From: Granulosicoccus sp.
Lineage (GTDB): Bacteria; Pseudomonadota; Gammaproteobacteria; Granulosicoccales; Granulosicoccaceae
Assembly (NCBI GenBank): GCA_013002205.1
Contig: JABDKN010000193.1
Coordinates: forward strand, 1 to 37,200
Length of the DNA stretch: 37,200 bases
Reading direction: 5' to 3'
Position numbers and translations under genes: made by a program. The notes beneath the pieces were generated by a model. It worked only from the letters and a program-made list of their open reading frames with translations, was not told the origin of the DNA and searched no databases. This document shows, piece after piece, positions 27,505-36,518 of this stretch. Numbering within the stretch: the stretch's first letter is position 1; every line of letters begins with the position of its first letter.

Positions 27505-27534
27505 GTGTCAGTGAATCGGACCCCTGATACTATA
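27505..27534. promoter_or_regulatory. Overlapping divergent promoters, uvrA and MFS
   Basis: On the plus strand GTGTCA (27505-27510) and the extended -10 TGATACTAT (TACTAT at 27528-27533) are 17 bases apart and point at the MFS gene. On the minus strand TATAGT (27534-27529) is a -10 candidate for uvrA without a good -35. The two -10 elements share almost the same bases, so the promoters should exclude each other. Confidence 0.4.
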
Positions 27535-27564
27535 CGCCGCTTGAACCGGACCCTTGCAGGCAAC

Positions 27565-28947
27565 GTGAACACGTCTCCGAATTTCCTGTCGAGCGCGCTG
27601 CTGCCCGGCGAACGCCGGGCAGCCTGGTCGCTGTCGCTGATCTATATGGTCAGAATGATGGGACTCTTCATCATCCTGCCGGTATTCAGCCTGTTCGGGG
27701 ATCACTACACTCACAGCACCCCCTTGATGATCGGACTGGCTATCGGGATCTATGGCCTGCTGCAGGCGGTATTACAGATACCTTTCGGCATGCTGAGTGA
27801 TCGCATCGGACGCAAGAAAGTCATCACGCTGGGCTTTCTGCTGCTGGCCGCTGGCAGCGTCATTGCAGCAATCTCGGAGTCAGTCTATGGCGTGATCATC
27901 GGGCGTGCCTTGCAAGGCTCAGGTGCCATTGCCGCAGCACTGATGGCTCTTGCAGCTGATCTTACGCGAGACGAGCAACGCACGAAGGTCATGGCGGGCC
28001 TGGGGGCCAGTATCGGCTTTGCTTTCATCCTGGCCCTGATTCTCGGCCCGGTGCTGATTGGCTGGTTTTCCATTGACGGCCTGTTCTGGCTTACCGCAGC
28101 CTCTGCGATGCTGGCCATCGTGTTGCTGCACACCGTCGTGCCGAATCCCGATCGCTGTCAGTACAGCGCGGATACCGGTGCCAACCTGGGTACCATGCGC
28201 CGGCTGATCGGTAACCCTGCGCTACGGCGCCTGAATGTCAGCATCTTCATGCTGCACCTGCTGATTACTGCGGTGTTCTTTGCCGTGCCACTGGGACTGC
28301 GTGATGCCGGAGTCGTGGCAGATCGTCAGTGGCAGATCTACCTGCCCGCCGTGTTACTGGCCATTGCCGCGATGATTCCGCTGATCATCCACGCCGAACG
28401 TCGGGCGATGCGTGGCATTTTGTTGCTGTGCATTGCCGGTCTGGGCGTATCACAGTGCCTGTTTGCCAGCGGGCAATGGTCTGCGACCCAATCCAGCGCG
28501 CTGCTGCTGTTCATCGGCATTACGGTGTTCTTCAGTTTCATGAATACGCTGGAGGCCTTGCTGCCGTCACTGGTGTCACGCCTGGCACCGGCGGGGGCCA
28601 AAGGCAGTGCCATGGGCATCTACAGCAGCAGCCAGTTCCTCGGAGCCTTCGTCGGTGGCGCAGGTGCCGGTGCCCTGTACGGATCGGTTGGTGCTGCGGG
28701 ACTGTACACCTGCATGTTCGCTCTGTGCGTACTCTGGGGCCTGTTACTGACCGGTTTCAGGGCGCCACGCAAGATGACCACGCACCGGCGGACACTGAGC
28801 GCCGAGGAGCGTAGCCGCAGTGGCCTGATGGCGGAACTGGCATCTACACCCGGTGTCGAAGAGGTCGTCATTGCGCTGGATGAGGGGGTGGCCTACCTGA
28901 AGGTGGACCGGGCCCGCTTTGAGGAAGCTGCACGGGATTGTTCCTGA
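27565..28947 (+). CDS. MFS transporter, YajR-like, with C-terminal YAM-type domain
   Basis: About 460-residue efflux-type transporter. About 12 helices begin at SLSLIYMVRMMGLFIILPVF; motif A is PFGMLSDRIGRKKVITLGF and motif C is GASIGFAFILALILGPVL. After the last helix a short basic linker leads to about 70 residues ending VEEVVIALDEGVAYLKVDRARFEEA, which fits the ferredoxin-like YAM domain of YajR. I use the GTG at 27565, downstream of the promoter candidate; GTGs at 27505 and 27511 also fit the frame but would lie within the promoter. MFS genes of this type commonly sit between uvrA and ssb in gammaproteobacteria. Confidence 0.9.
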   Translation: MNTSPNFLSSALLPGERRAAWSLSLIYMVRMMGLFIILPVFSLFGDHYTHSTPLMIGLAIGIYGLLQAVLQIPFGMLSDRIGRKKVITLGFLLLAAGSVIAAISESVYGVIIGRALQGSGAIAAALMALAADLTRDEQRTKVMAGLGASIGFAFILALILGPVLIGWFSIDGLFWLTAASAMLAIVLLHTVVPNPDRCQYSADTGANLGTMRRLIGNPALRRLNVSIFMLHLLITAVFFAVPLGLRDAGVVADRQWQIYLPAVLLAIAAMIPLIIHAERRAMRGILLLCIAGLGVSQCLFASGQWSATQSSALLLFIGITVFFSFMNTLEALLPSLVSRLAPAGAKGSAMGIYSSSQFLGAFVGGAGAGALYGSVGAAGLYTCMFALCVLWGLLLTGFRAPRKMTTHRRTLSAEERSRSGLMAELASTPGVEEVVIALDEGVAYLKVDRARFEEAARDCS

Positions 28948-29014
28948 TCCGGCAAGGAGATCAGGGCTAGCAGGGCTACCAGGACCAGCAGGGCGGGTGG
29001 ACGCAGTGACCAGG

Positions 29015-29030
29015 CTGTACGGAATACCAG
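29015..29030. promoter_or_regulatory. Degenerate LexA-box-like site upstream of ssb
   Basis: CTGTACGGAATACCAG has the CTG-N10-CAG skeleton of a gammaproteobacterial SOS box, with CTGT at one end and CCAG at the other. The AT-rich centre of the consensus is poorly kept. It lies 26 bases upstream of the ssb -35 candidate. This is a weak match that could arise by chance. Confidence 0.2.
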
Positions 29031-29056
29031 CCCGATCGTGAAATCTCGGCTGTCCG

Positions 29057-29087
29057 TTGACCGGCGATAGAAGGGCTACGGTACAAT
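29057..29087 (+). promoter_or_regulatory. Candidate sigma-70 promoter of ssb
   Basis: TTGACC (29057-29062) and TACAAT (29082-29087) each match five of six consensus bases. The 19-base spacer is two longer than ideal. The predicted start point is about 40 bases before the ssb ATG. Confidence 0.45.
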
Positions 29088-29136
29088 TGGGCACCGTGCA
29101 ACGGACGGACACGGCTATTCACAAGAGGAGACAATC

Positions 29137-29613
29137 ATGGCACGTGGTGTAAACAAGGTAATACTGGTGGGTAATCTCGGGGCAGATCCCGAAGTGCGGT
29201 ACATGCCCAGCGGCGGTGCGGTGACCACCATCAATATTGCGACCTCCGAGCAATGGACGGACAAGACGTCCGGGCAGAAGCAGGAGCGCACCGAGTGGCA
29301 TCGGGTCACGCTGTTCAATCGGCTGGGAGAGATTGCCGGTGAGTACCTGAAAAAAGGCTCCCAGGTCTACATCGAGGGGTCGATCCGTACGGACAAGTAT
29401 CAGGACAAGAATACGGGTGAGGATCGTTACTCCACACAGATAATTGCGCGCGACATGCAGTTACTGGGCGGCCGTGGCGACAGTGCCGGGGGTGGGGATC
29501 ACAATCAGGCGGCACGTTCCCAGCCGGCGCCGGGTAAATCGACATCGGCACCCGCAGTGGCACCCATGGCAACGGCCGCCGGCGCTGAATTTGACGACGA
29601 CATTCCGTTTTGA
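29137..29613 (+). CDS. ssb: Single-stranded DNA-binding protein
   Basis: 158-residue SSB. The OB fold covers roughly residues 1-110 ([54 protein letters not shown]). A Gly/Ala/Pro-rich flexible linker follows, and the acidic tip DDDIPF that recruits partner proteins is intact. The start follows AGAGGAGA, a strong ribosome-binding site. It coats ssDNA in replication, recombination and repair and lies in the common uvrA-ssb neighbourhood. Confidence 0.98.
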   Translation: MARGVNKVILVGNLGADPEVRYMPSGGAVTTINIATSEQWTDKTSGQKQERTEWHRVTLFNRLGEIAGEYLKKGSQVYIEGSIRTDKYQDKNTGEDRYSTQIIARDMQLLGGRGDSAGGGDHNQAARSQPAPGKSTSAPAVAPMATAAGAEFDDDIPF

Positions 29614-29631
29614 GAATAATTTTTCAGGCCA

Positions 29632-30171
29632 TCACCACATGAGATCGTCGGGCACTTCGTAGCCAGCGTACTCATCATCACCATCCAGCGCATCACTGTC
29701 CTCCCGCGTGTTCAGCAGGACCAGCCAGCTGGCATCGCGTTCTGCGATCTTTTCAGCTGCCTGCCTGGGAACCACTGACAGCTTGTCTGCTTTACCCACG
29801 ATGGCCAGAGCACCCCGGATCAACGCCTGGCGGTGCTCTGGCAACAGCATCAGCGTCTTGATGACGCCTGCATGGTCAAACCGGTACTCGGCGTCGCCCC
29901 GGTCGGCGATCGCGTTCAAATCTATCAATTGCAGAATCTGGCCCTGGATTGCCTTGCGCTCGGCGTTGCGGTTTTTTTCCTCATTCAGTAACCGGTCCCT
30001 GGCCAGCTTTTCCGCATCATGCTGCCTGACCAGGTCAGCGGTCTCGTCCACCAGGTCGACGCCTTTGCGTTGCATTTTTTCCCGGGTGTTCTGCGCCTTG
30101 CGCGCTTTGACCACCTGCTTCTGGCTGGCGATTCCAGCCTGCCTGAGTTGTTCCTGAAGTGACTTGGCCAC
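29632..30171 (-). CDS. DUF2058 family protein (YaiL-like)
   Basis: 179-residue cytoplasmic protein of the YaiL/DUF2058 family, known from many gammaproteobacteria and sometimes annotated as nucleoprotein/polynucleotide-associated. The N-terminal third is a highly charged helix (LQEQLRQAGIASQKQVVKARKAQ) likely to form a coiled coil. The middle YRFDHAGVIKTLML and the late acidic stretch (DALDGDDEYAGYEVPDDLMW) fit the family. Function is not established. It is convergent with ssb across an 18-base gap and follows the DUF4403 gene by 34 bases, so the two may share a transcript. Confidence 0.85.
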   Translation of the reverse strand: MAKSLQEQLRQAGIASQKQVVKARKAQNTREKMQRKGVDLVDETADLVRQHDAEKLARDRLLNEEKNRNAERKAIQGQILQLIDLNAIADRGDAEYRFDHAGVIKTLMLLPEHRQALIRGALAIVGKADKLSVVPRQAAEKIAERDASWLVLLNTREDSDALDGDDEYAGYEVPDDLMW

Positions 30172-30205
30172 AAACTGTTTCCTCTGCTTATCTACTGCGT
30201 GTTTT

Positions 30206-31738
30206 CTAGCGCAACGGTTTTTTCAGTACCGTCAATGGTATATCGATATCGAGTTCGGCACTCACTTGTGCTCTGGCAGCCAGTGCCTGTGCTTCAGGGA
30301 TGATCGCCAGTAGCCGGATCGTCAGGTTTTCCGCGCGCACAGTGACGCCACCGGTGCGTGCCGGATCCTGCAATTGAGTTTGCAATCGTTGTTCAAGTTC
30401 CCGTGCGTGAGTAGACAGATTGAAGATCGAACCGCGTTCGATGGCGGCAATGATCTGGCCTTCGAACACCGTACTGATCAGGTTCCACAACGTGGAGTCC
30501 AGGACCTTCGACAGCCTGATGTCTTCCAGTCGCAGTTGCTCTGCCTCGGCATCCACTACCGGATTGGCGTTGAGGTAGACGATACCGCGCGTGTCACGAC
30601 GGCTGCCAGGCAGTTTCGCTGTGAATCCCAGTGCCACTGCCACTCCGCCGGTAGTACCTGACAGTTCGACACTGTTCACTTGCACGCTGACGTCGCCGGC
30701 GGCCGATGAAGAGCTGAAGCTGCGATTGGTCAGCAGGGGTGTAATGGCCTGTTCGAGCTGCGTATAATCCGCGCGAAGCAGTAAATCGAAGTCGGTTCTG
30801 CTGGACTGGAAATCGACCTGCCGAAGCGGGGGAAGGGTCAGGGCCTTGGTCTGTAACGGTGTGCTGGCCACCACCGTCGTGCCGTCGATGACAAAACTGA
30901 CACCGAACTTGTCGCTCTCGGTGTGAATGCCGGAAAAGGCGAAGCCCGTCGGGACGATATTCAGATGCAGCCGTTGTGCGTCGCCGTGCACGGCAGGCGC
31001 GGGGACATCCAGGGAAAACGTGTAACTGCGCCAGTAGCTGGACAGTTGTCCGCGAAAGCGCTGACAGTCGATAGCCTCATTGAGTCTTGGTTCCAGAGTC
31101 TCCAGTTGCTTGTCAAGAGCCGCGTTGACGATGCTCTCCAGGTTGAAATCCATGCGACCGCGCCATAAGGCCGTCGGTTTCTCGATCCAGCGATAGGCCA
31201 CCTCCACGCTGGGCGAGGGGCACCAGTCATCCTGCATGGTCAGTCCCATGCTGACATCGGCCATAACAGCGCCATGGACCTGCACGGCAGAGAGTCCAAG
31301 TGCCTTGGCGACACGTCCCTGAACACCTACCGTCCCGGTGAAGCGAATCGGCGCCGTGACCATGATCTGCTGGTCCTGTCCCGTCAATACCGGAGGCGCC
31401 GTGCGCAGAACGTTCAGATTCCACTGCACGGTGCCGCAGGCCTCCATTCCCAGTATTCGCTTGCACACGAGTCGCGTGCCGGTAATCGGATAGGCATCCG
31501 GCAACAATTCAACCGCCATGGCCTCGATATCATCGTAACTGACACGTGCACGCAAACCGAAGCGACTGGATCTTGGCTCAGCTTTCGTGAGCGTATCGGC
31601 AGCCAGGTCCTCTGGTTTTTCAGAAACCCGGCTGGGTTCCGACTGGCGCTTGCATGAGTCGACGGACACTGCCAGCAGCACGATGAGCAGTACAGGCACC
31701 ATGGTGCGCATGCCGCGTGGGACAGGTGCATGCATCAT
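30206..31738 (-). CDS. DUF4403 family protein, probable lipoprotein
   Basis: 510-residue exported protein. A hydrophobic signal (MVPVLLIVLLAVSV) ends in VDSC, a slightly atypical lipobox, so lipid anchoring at Cys29 is likely but not certain. The mature part is beta-rich, with repeated stretches such as RFTGTVGVQGRVAKALG, the paired-domain pattern of DUF4403. The C-terminus (RAQVSAELDIDIPLTVLKKPLR) is typical of proteins in this group. The molecular role is unknown; envelope location is inferred from the signal. It faces away from metK across a 257-base gap. Confidence 0.75.
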   Translation of the reverse strand: MMHAPVPRGMRTMVPVLLIVLLAVSVDSCKRQSEPSRVSEKPEDLAADTLTKAEPRSSRFGLRARVSYDDIEAMAVELLPDAYPITGTRLVCKRILGMEACGTVQWNLNVLRTAPPVLTGQDQQIMVTAPIRFTGTVGVQGRVAKALGLSAVQVHGAVMADVSMGLTMQDDWCPSPSVEVAYRWIEKPTALWRGRMDFNLESIVNAALDKQLETLEPRLNEAIDCQRFRGQLSSYWRSYTFSLDVPAPAVHGDAQRLHLNIVPTGFAFSGIHTESDKFGVSFVIDGTTVVASTPLQTKALTLPPLRQVDFQSSRTDFDLLLRADYTQLEQAITPLLTNRSFSSSSAAGDVSVQVNSVELSGTTGGVAVALGFTAKLPGSRRDTRGIVYLNANPVVDAEAEQLRLEDIRLSKVLDSTLWNLISTVFEGQIIAAIERGSIFNLSTHARELEQRLQTQLQDPARTGGVTVRAENLTIRLLAIIPEAQALAARAQVSAELDIDIPLTVLKKPLR

Positions 31739-31786
31739 CTGGGTATGTAGGTCATCGGGTTTTCAGGTGATTGCTCAAAATCGCTG

Positions 31787-31792
31787 ATTATA
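31787..31792 (-). promoter_or_regulatory. Perfect -10 box for the DUF4403 gene
   Basis: Read on the minus strand this is TATAAT, 48 bases before the first ATG of the DUF4403 gene. The -35 region is poor (TGGCAA with a 19-base spacer is the best). Confidence 0.4.
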
Positions 31793-31863
31793 GGGCTCGA
31801 GCTGATTCTCGTTGCCAGATTCGGCCGCCGGGGTATGAGTGACCACTGGAATGTCAAAGGAGG

Positions 31864-31883
31864 GGCGAGTATCGCCGTTTTTT
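31864..31883 (+). terminator. Terminator-like hairpin in the metK upstream region
   Basis: GGCGA and TCGCC form a 5-bp GC-rich stem around GTA, followed by G and six Ts. On the plus strand this has the form of an intrinsic terminator, but no plus-strand gene ends upstream; the neighbour is on the minus strand. It could be an attenuator in a long metK leader, or the end of a small RNA starting between 31740 and 31860. I found no convincing promoter for either. Confidence 0.5.
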
Positions 31884-31945
31884 GACGACAGTCGCGCTTT
31901 TGAGACGTTCAGTGTCGAGCTGACGATGTTCATATAAAGAAATCC

Positions 31946-31966
31946 TTATGTGTTTATGTGTACAAT
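31946..31966 (+). promoter_or_regulatory. Tandem 8-bp repeat abutting a -10 box of metK
   Basis: TTATGTGT occurs twice without a gap (31946-31953 and 31954-31961). The second copy runs into TACAAT (31961-31966), a good -10 candidate 30 bases before the metK ATG. A further TATAAA lies at 31933-31938. No good -35 box precedes either. The repeat is well placed to be an operator. Confidence 0.4.
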
Positions 31967-31995
31967 ACCCGGATCAATCAATCGAGACCCTTGTA

Positions 31996-33164
<1,169 letters not shown>

Positions 33165-33165
<1 letters not shown>

Positions 33166-33185
33166 GGCACGACCAGCCCGTGCCT
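33165..33185 (+). repeat. 7-bp hairpin between metK and ahcY
   Basis: AGGCACG pairs with CGTGCCT around a seven-base loop, starting at the last base of the metK stop. There is no T-tract. It may set the ratio of the two genes by RNA processing or partial termination. The gap is too short for a full SAH riboswitch. Confidence 0.4.
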
Positions 33186-33233
33186 GATCATTAACACCCT
33201 CAACCACACACACACCCAAGAGACTTGAACCTC

Positions 33234-34544
33234 ATGAATGCATCAGCAAAAGATGTAAGCCGCGACTACAAGGTTGCCGACATCACCCTGGCCGATTTTG
33301 GCCGTAAGGAGATTGCCATGGCCGAGCACGAAATGCCCGGACTGATGGCACTGCGAGAAGAATACGCCGGTAAGAAACCACTGGCGGGGGCCCGTATTGC
33401 CGGATGCCTGCACATGACCATCCAGACTGCTGTTCTGATCGAGACCCTGACCGCGCTGGGCGCCGAAGTTCGGTGGTCTTCGTGCAATATCTTCTCCACG
33501 CAGGATCACGCGGCAGCAGCCATAGCTGCCAGTGGCGTGCCTGTTTTTGCCTGGAAAGGCGAGACCGAGGAGGAATTCGACTGGTGTATCCAGCAGACCA
33601 TCAAGGGACCGAATGGCTGGGTTCCGAATCTCATCCTCGATGACGGCGGTGACCTGACCATCATGATGCACAAGGACTACCCGGAGTTGCTGAGCGAGGT
33701 CAAAGGTCTGTCAGAGGAGACCACCACGGGTGTTCATCGTCTTGTCGAGATGGCCAGGAAAGGCACCTTGAAAGTACCCGCCATCAATGTCAACGATTCC
33801 GTGACCAAGTCCAAATTCGATAACCTGTATGGCTGTCGCGAGTCTCTGCTCGACGGCATCAAGCGTGCGACCGATGTCATGGTGGCTGGCAAGATTGCCG
33901 TCGTACTGGGCTACGGGGATGTCGGCAAGGGCTGTGCCCAGGCTTTTCGCGGAATGGGTGCCAGCGTCTGGGTGACGGAAGTAGACCCCATCTGTGCGTT
34001 GCAGGCGGCGATGGAAGGTTACCGCGTCGTCGTCATGGACGAGGTGGCCGATCAGGTCGATATCGTCGTCACCGCCACGGGCAACGTCAATGTGGTCACT
34101 CTCGAGCACATGAAAAAGATGAAGAATGAAGTCATCGTCTGTAATATTGGTCACTTCGACAACGAGATCGATGTTGCCGGCCTGCGTCAGTACACCTGGG
34201 AGAACATCAAGCCGCAGGTTGACCAGATCGTTTTCCCTGACGGCAAACGCATCACGCTGTTGGCAGAAGGGCGCCTGGTAAACCTTGGTTGCGGAACCGG
34301 GCACCCCAGTTTTGTCATGTCAGCCTCGTTCACCAATCAGGTACTGGCGCAGATTGAACTGTGGGAACGTGGTGCCAACTATTCGGTGAACGTACACGTG
34401 CTGCCCAAGGCACTCGATGAAAAGGTCGCCAGGCTGCACCTGCAGAAAATCGGTGCCAGACTCACTACACTGTCGAACGAGCAGAGCGAGTACCTGGGTC
34501 TTGACTGCGATGGTCCCTACAAGCCGGAACATTACCGTTACTAG
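33234..34544 (+). CDS. ahcY: Adenosylhomocysteinase (SAH hydrolase)
   Basis: Hydrolyses S-adenosylhomocysteine to adenosine and homocysteine, relieving product inhibition of methyltransferases; 436 residues. The N-terminal substrate domain contains [15 protein letters not shown] and [36 protein letters not shown] holds the catalytic Lys-Asp region, and the NAD motif is [12 protein letters not shown]. The end KPEHYRY carries the conserved Lys and Tyr that reach the partner subunit's NAD. The ATG used gives [16 protein letters not shown]. No metF gene follows, unlike in some relatives. Confidence 0.98.
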   Translation: MNASAKDVSRDYKVADITLADFGRKEIAMAEHEMPGLMALREEYAGKKPLAGARIAGCLHMTIQTAVLIETLTALGAEVRWSSCNIFSTQDHAAAAIAASGVPVFAWKGETEEEFDWCIQQTIKGPNGWVPNLILDDGGDLTIMMHKDYPELLSEVKGLSEETTTGVHRLVEMARKGTLKVPAINVNDSVTKSKFDNLYGCRESLLDGIKRATDVMVAGKIAVVLGYGDVGKGCAQAFRGMGASVWVTEVDPICALQAAMEGYRVVVMDEVADQVDIVVTATGNVNVVTLEHMKKMKNEVIVCNIGHFDNEIDVAGLRQYTWENIKPQVDQIVFPDGKRITLLAEGRLVNLGCGTGHPSFVMSASFTNQVLAQIELWERGANYSVNVHVLPKALDEKVARLHLQKIGARLTTLSNEQSEYLGLDCDGPYKPEHYRY

Positions 34545-34567
34545 GTTTCCTCGATAGTCTGTCACTA

Positions 34568-34607
34568 CCGATGGAATGCCAGGGCTGACTGCCTGGCATT
34601 CCATCGG
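34568..34607. repeat. 16-bp perfect inverted repeat after ahcY
   Basis: CCGATGGAATGCCAGG (34568-34583) and CCTGGCATTCCATCGG (34592-34607) are exact complements around an eight-base loop. It starts 24 bases after the ahcY stop and ends 48 bases before the next gene. There is no T-tract on either strand. Its role could be end protection of the ahcY transcript, a non-canonical terminator, or a dispersed palindromic repeat. Confidence 0.85.
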
Positions 34608-34654
34608 CGAAGCTCAAGGGTGAGTGCCATTGGAGCGGTTTTGAGGATAGACAA

Positions 34655-35653
34655 GTGAAGAGACATTACCTGGCGCCAGCGGTGTTTGCCGCTGGCCTGA
34701 TGACAGGCCAGAACGCCAGTGCAGTCGCAGAGTGCGGCGATGTCAGCATTGCAAGCATGAACTGGTCGTCGGCCGAAGTCATCGCCGAGGTTGACAAGCT
34801 GGTCCTGGGTGAGGGATACGGCTGCAATGCCATGCTGGTTGCCGGTGACACCTTACCGACGTTCACATCGATGGCTGAGAAAGGTGAACCGGACCTGGCA
34901 CCTGAGTTATGGGTCAATGCCCTGGGAGAACAGCTGAACACGGCGGTTGCCAACGGTAAACTGGTCATGGCAGCGGAAGTACTGGCCGACGGAGGTGTCG
35001 AAGGCTGGTGGATTCCCAGGTACGTGGCGGATGCCCATCCTGATATCAGGACTGCGTCGGATGCACTGGAGCACCCGGAATTGTTTCCAGCCCAGGACGA
35101 CGAATCGAGAGGTGCGTTGCATAATTGTCCCTCTGCCTGGAAATGCCAGGTCATGAACCGCAACCTGTTCAGGGCCTACCGGGCGGAGGACAAGGGATTC
35201 GAACTGGTGGATACCGGCTCCGCCGCTGGCCTGGATGCATCGATTGCCAGGGCTTTCGAACGTAAGGAGGGCTGGCTGGGTTACTACTGGGCGCCGGCAG
35301 CGATGCTGGGCCGCTATGAAATGGTCAGACTGGACATGGGTGAGCATGACAGGAGGGAATGGGAAACCTGTACGGCCGTGCCGGACTGTGCAGAACCCAG
35401 GATAAATGGCTGGGCAAGGGATGAAGCGTTCAGCGTAGTCACCAGTGGGTTTGCCGATAGGGCCATCGTTGTCATGGACTATCTCGGTACTCGCCAGTGG
35501 GGCAATGACACACTGAATGAAGTGTTGGCCTGGATGGCTGCCAACCAGGCAACCGGCTCCGAAGCGGCGCGTTACTTCCTGGAAAATTACGAGCAAGTAT
35601 GGACAGAGTGGGTTTCTCCCGAGGTAATGGGCAGGGTAAAGGCAGCTCTGTGA
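34655..35653 (+). CDS. OpuAC-type glycine betaine/quaternary amine binding protein
   Basis: Periplasmic substrate-binding protein of 332 residues. A signal peptide (MKRHYLAPAVFAAGLMTGQNASA) is probably cleaved before VAECGD. The mature protein fits the OpuAC/ProX family: MNWSSAEVIAEV at the start, VEGWWIPRYVADAHPDI in the middle, then EGWLGYYWAPAAMLGRYEMVRL, which supply aromatic residues of the type that cage betaine, choline or carnitine headgroups. Cys27 with other cysteines (GYGCNAM, HNCPSAWKC) may form disulfides. The GTG start follows GAGGATAGACAA. No permease or ATPase gene is adjacent, so its partners must be elsewhere. Confidence 0.87.
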   Translation: MKRHYLAPAVFAAGLMTGQNASAVAECGDVSIASMNWSSAEVIAEVDKLVLGEGYGCNAMLVAGDTLPTFTSMAEKGEPDLAPELWVNALGEQLNTAVANGKLVMAAEVLADGGVEGWWIPRYVADAHPDIRTASDALEHPELFPAQDDESRGALHNCPSAWKCQVMNRNLFRAYRAEDKGFELVDTGSAAGLDASIARAFERKEGWLGYYWAPAAMLGRYEMVRLDMGEHDRREWETCTAVPDCAEPRINGWARDEAFSVVTSGFADRAIVVMDYLGTRQWGNDTLNEVLAWMAANQATGSEAARYFLENYEQVWTEWVSPEVMGRVKAAL

Positions 35654-35722
35654 GGCCATGAGGACCGCCCGTAGTACGCACCGCAGAAGGGGCCTCGTGC
35701 AGCTATTGCCGCTGTGATAAAC

Positions 35723-36475
35723 ATGCTCTACTCGATCATCATCCCGGCATGGAATGAAGCAGCCTTCATCGGTGCGACACTGGTCAAGGTCAAGGCAGCG
35801 ATGAAGGAGGTGGAAGAGCATACTGAGCATCGTGGTGAGCTGTTGGTGGTTGACAACAACTCCACCGATCGCACCCCGGAGATCGCCGAATCCATGGGCG
35901 CCACAGTCGTCTTCGAACCGGTCAACCAGATCTCCCGTGCACGCAATCGCGGGGTGGCGGCCGCCTCGGGTGAGGTACTGGTTTTTCTGGATGCAGACAC
36001 CAGTTGCAGTGCGCGCCTGTTGAGACATGCACTGGACCAGCTCGCCACTGGATGCGTCGTCGGTGGTGGTTCCGTCATCGCCCCCGACAAGCCGGTGAGT
36101 GCCAACGCCATGCGCGCCATACACCTGTGGAATTCCATCGCTCGCACGGGCCGTCTGGCAGCGGGCTGTTTTCTGTTCTGCAGACGCGATGCCTTCGAGG
36201 CTGTGGGCGGGTTCAGTGATCGCGTCTATGCTGGTGAGGAAATATTCCTGTCCCGTGTGCTCAAGCGCTGGGGCAGGCGGCGGAACATGCGTTTCGAGAT
36301 CCTCACTGTCGATCCGGTGCTCACCTCGGTGCGAAAGCTGGACTGGTACAGTCCGTTGCAACTGACACGTCAGACCTTGCTGCTGTTGATACCAGGTGCA
36401 GTGTTTTCACGGCGCTTGTGCAAGACCTGGTATGACGACAAGGAGCACGGACGTTCGTCGAGAAATCGCCCCTGA
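35723..36475 (+). CDS. Glycosyltransferase family 2 protein
   Basis: 250-residue GT-A fold transferase. It begins YSIIIPAWNEAAFIG, the usual nucleotide-sugar binding start, then LLVVDNNSTDRTPEIAESMGA. VLVFLDADT is the DxD-type metal motif (about residues 93-95), and AGEEIFLSRVLKRWGR carries the probable catalytic-base region. No membrane helices typical of polyprenol-linked members are evident, apart from a short hydrophobic stretch near residue 220. Donor and acceptor are unknown. I use the ATG; a GTG three codons upstream is possible. No strong ribosome-binding site is seen. Confidence 0.88.
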   Translation: MLYSIIIPAWNEAAFIGATLVKVKAAMKEVEEHTEHRGELLVVDNNSTDRTPEIAESMGATVVFEPVNQISRARNRGVAAASGEVLVFLDADTSCSARLLRHALDQLATGCVVGGGSVIAPDKPVSANAMRAIHLWNSIARTGRLAAGCFLFCRRDAFEAVGGFSDRVYAGEEIFLSRVLKRWGRRRNMRFEILTVDPVLTSVRKLDWYSPLQLTRQTLLLLIPGAVFSRRLCKTWYDDKEHGRSSRNRP

Positions 36476-36518
36476 TCCTGATTCCCGCACGCAAGTCAGG
36501 TGTGCTGGGGCTCTGCAG

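Noticed and set aside
31903-31910. MetJ-box-like AGACGTTC upstream of metK
   Set aside because: It matches six of eight bases of AGACGTCT, but MetJ needs tandem boxes and no adjacent copy is present.
33203-33216. Short CA repeat before ahcY
   Set aside because: About five units only; too short to call a microsatellite or regulatory repeat.
33166-33233. SAH riboswitch between metK and ahcY
   Set aside because: The 68-base gap is filled by a short hairpin and a CA-rich stretch and lacks the conserved core expected of that riboswitch.
34907-36361. Long minus-strand open frame (484 codons) opposite the OpuAC and glycosyltransferase genes
   Set aside because: It spans two well-supported genes on the other strand and its translation resembles no family; it is an antisense shadow of GC-rich coding sequence.
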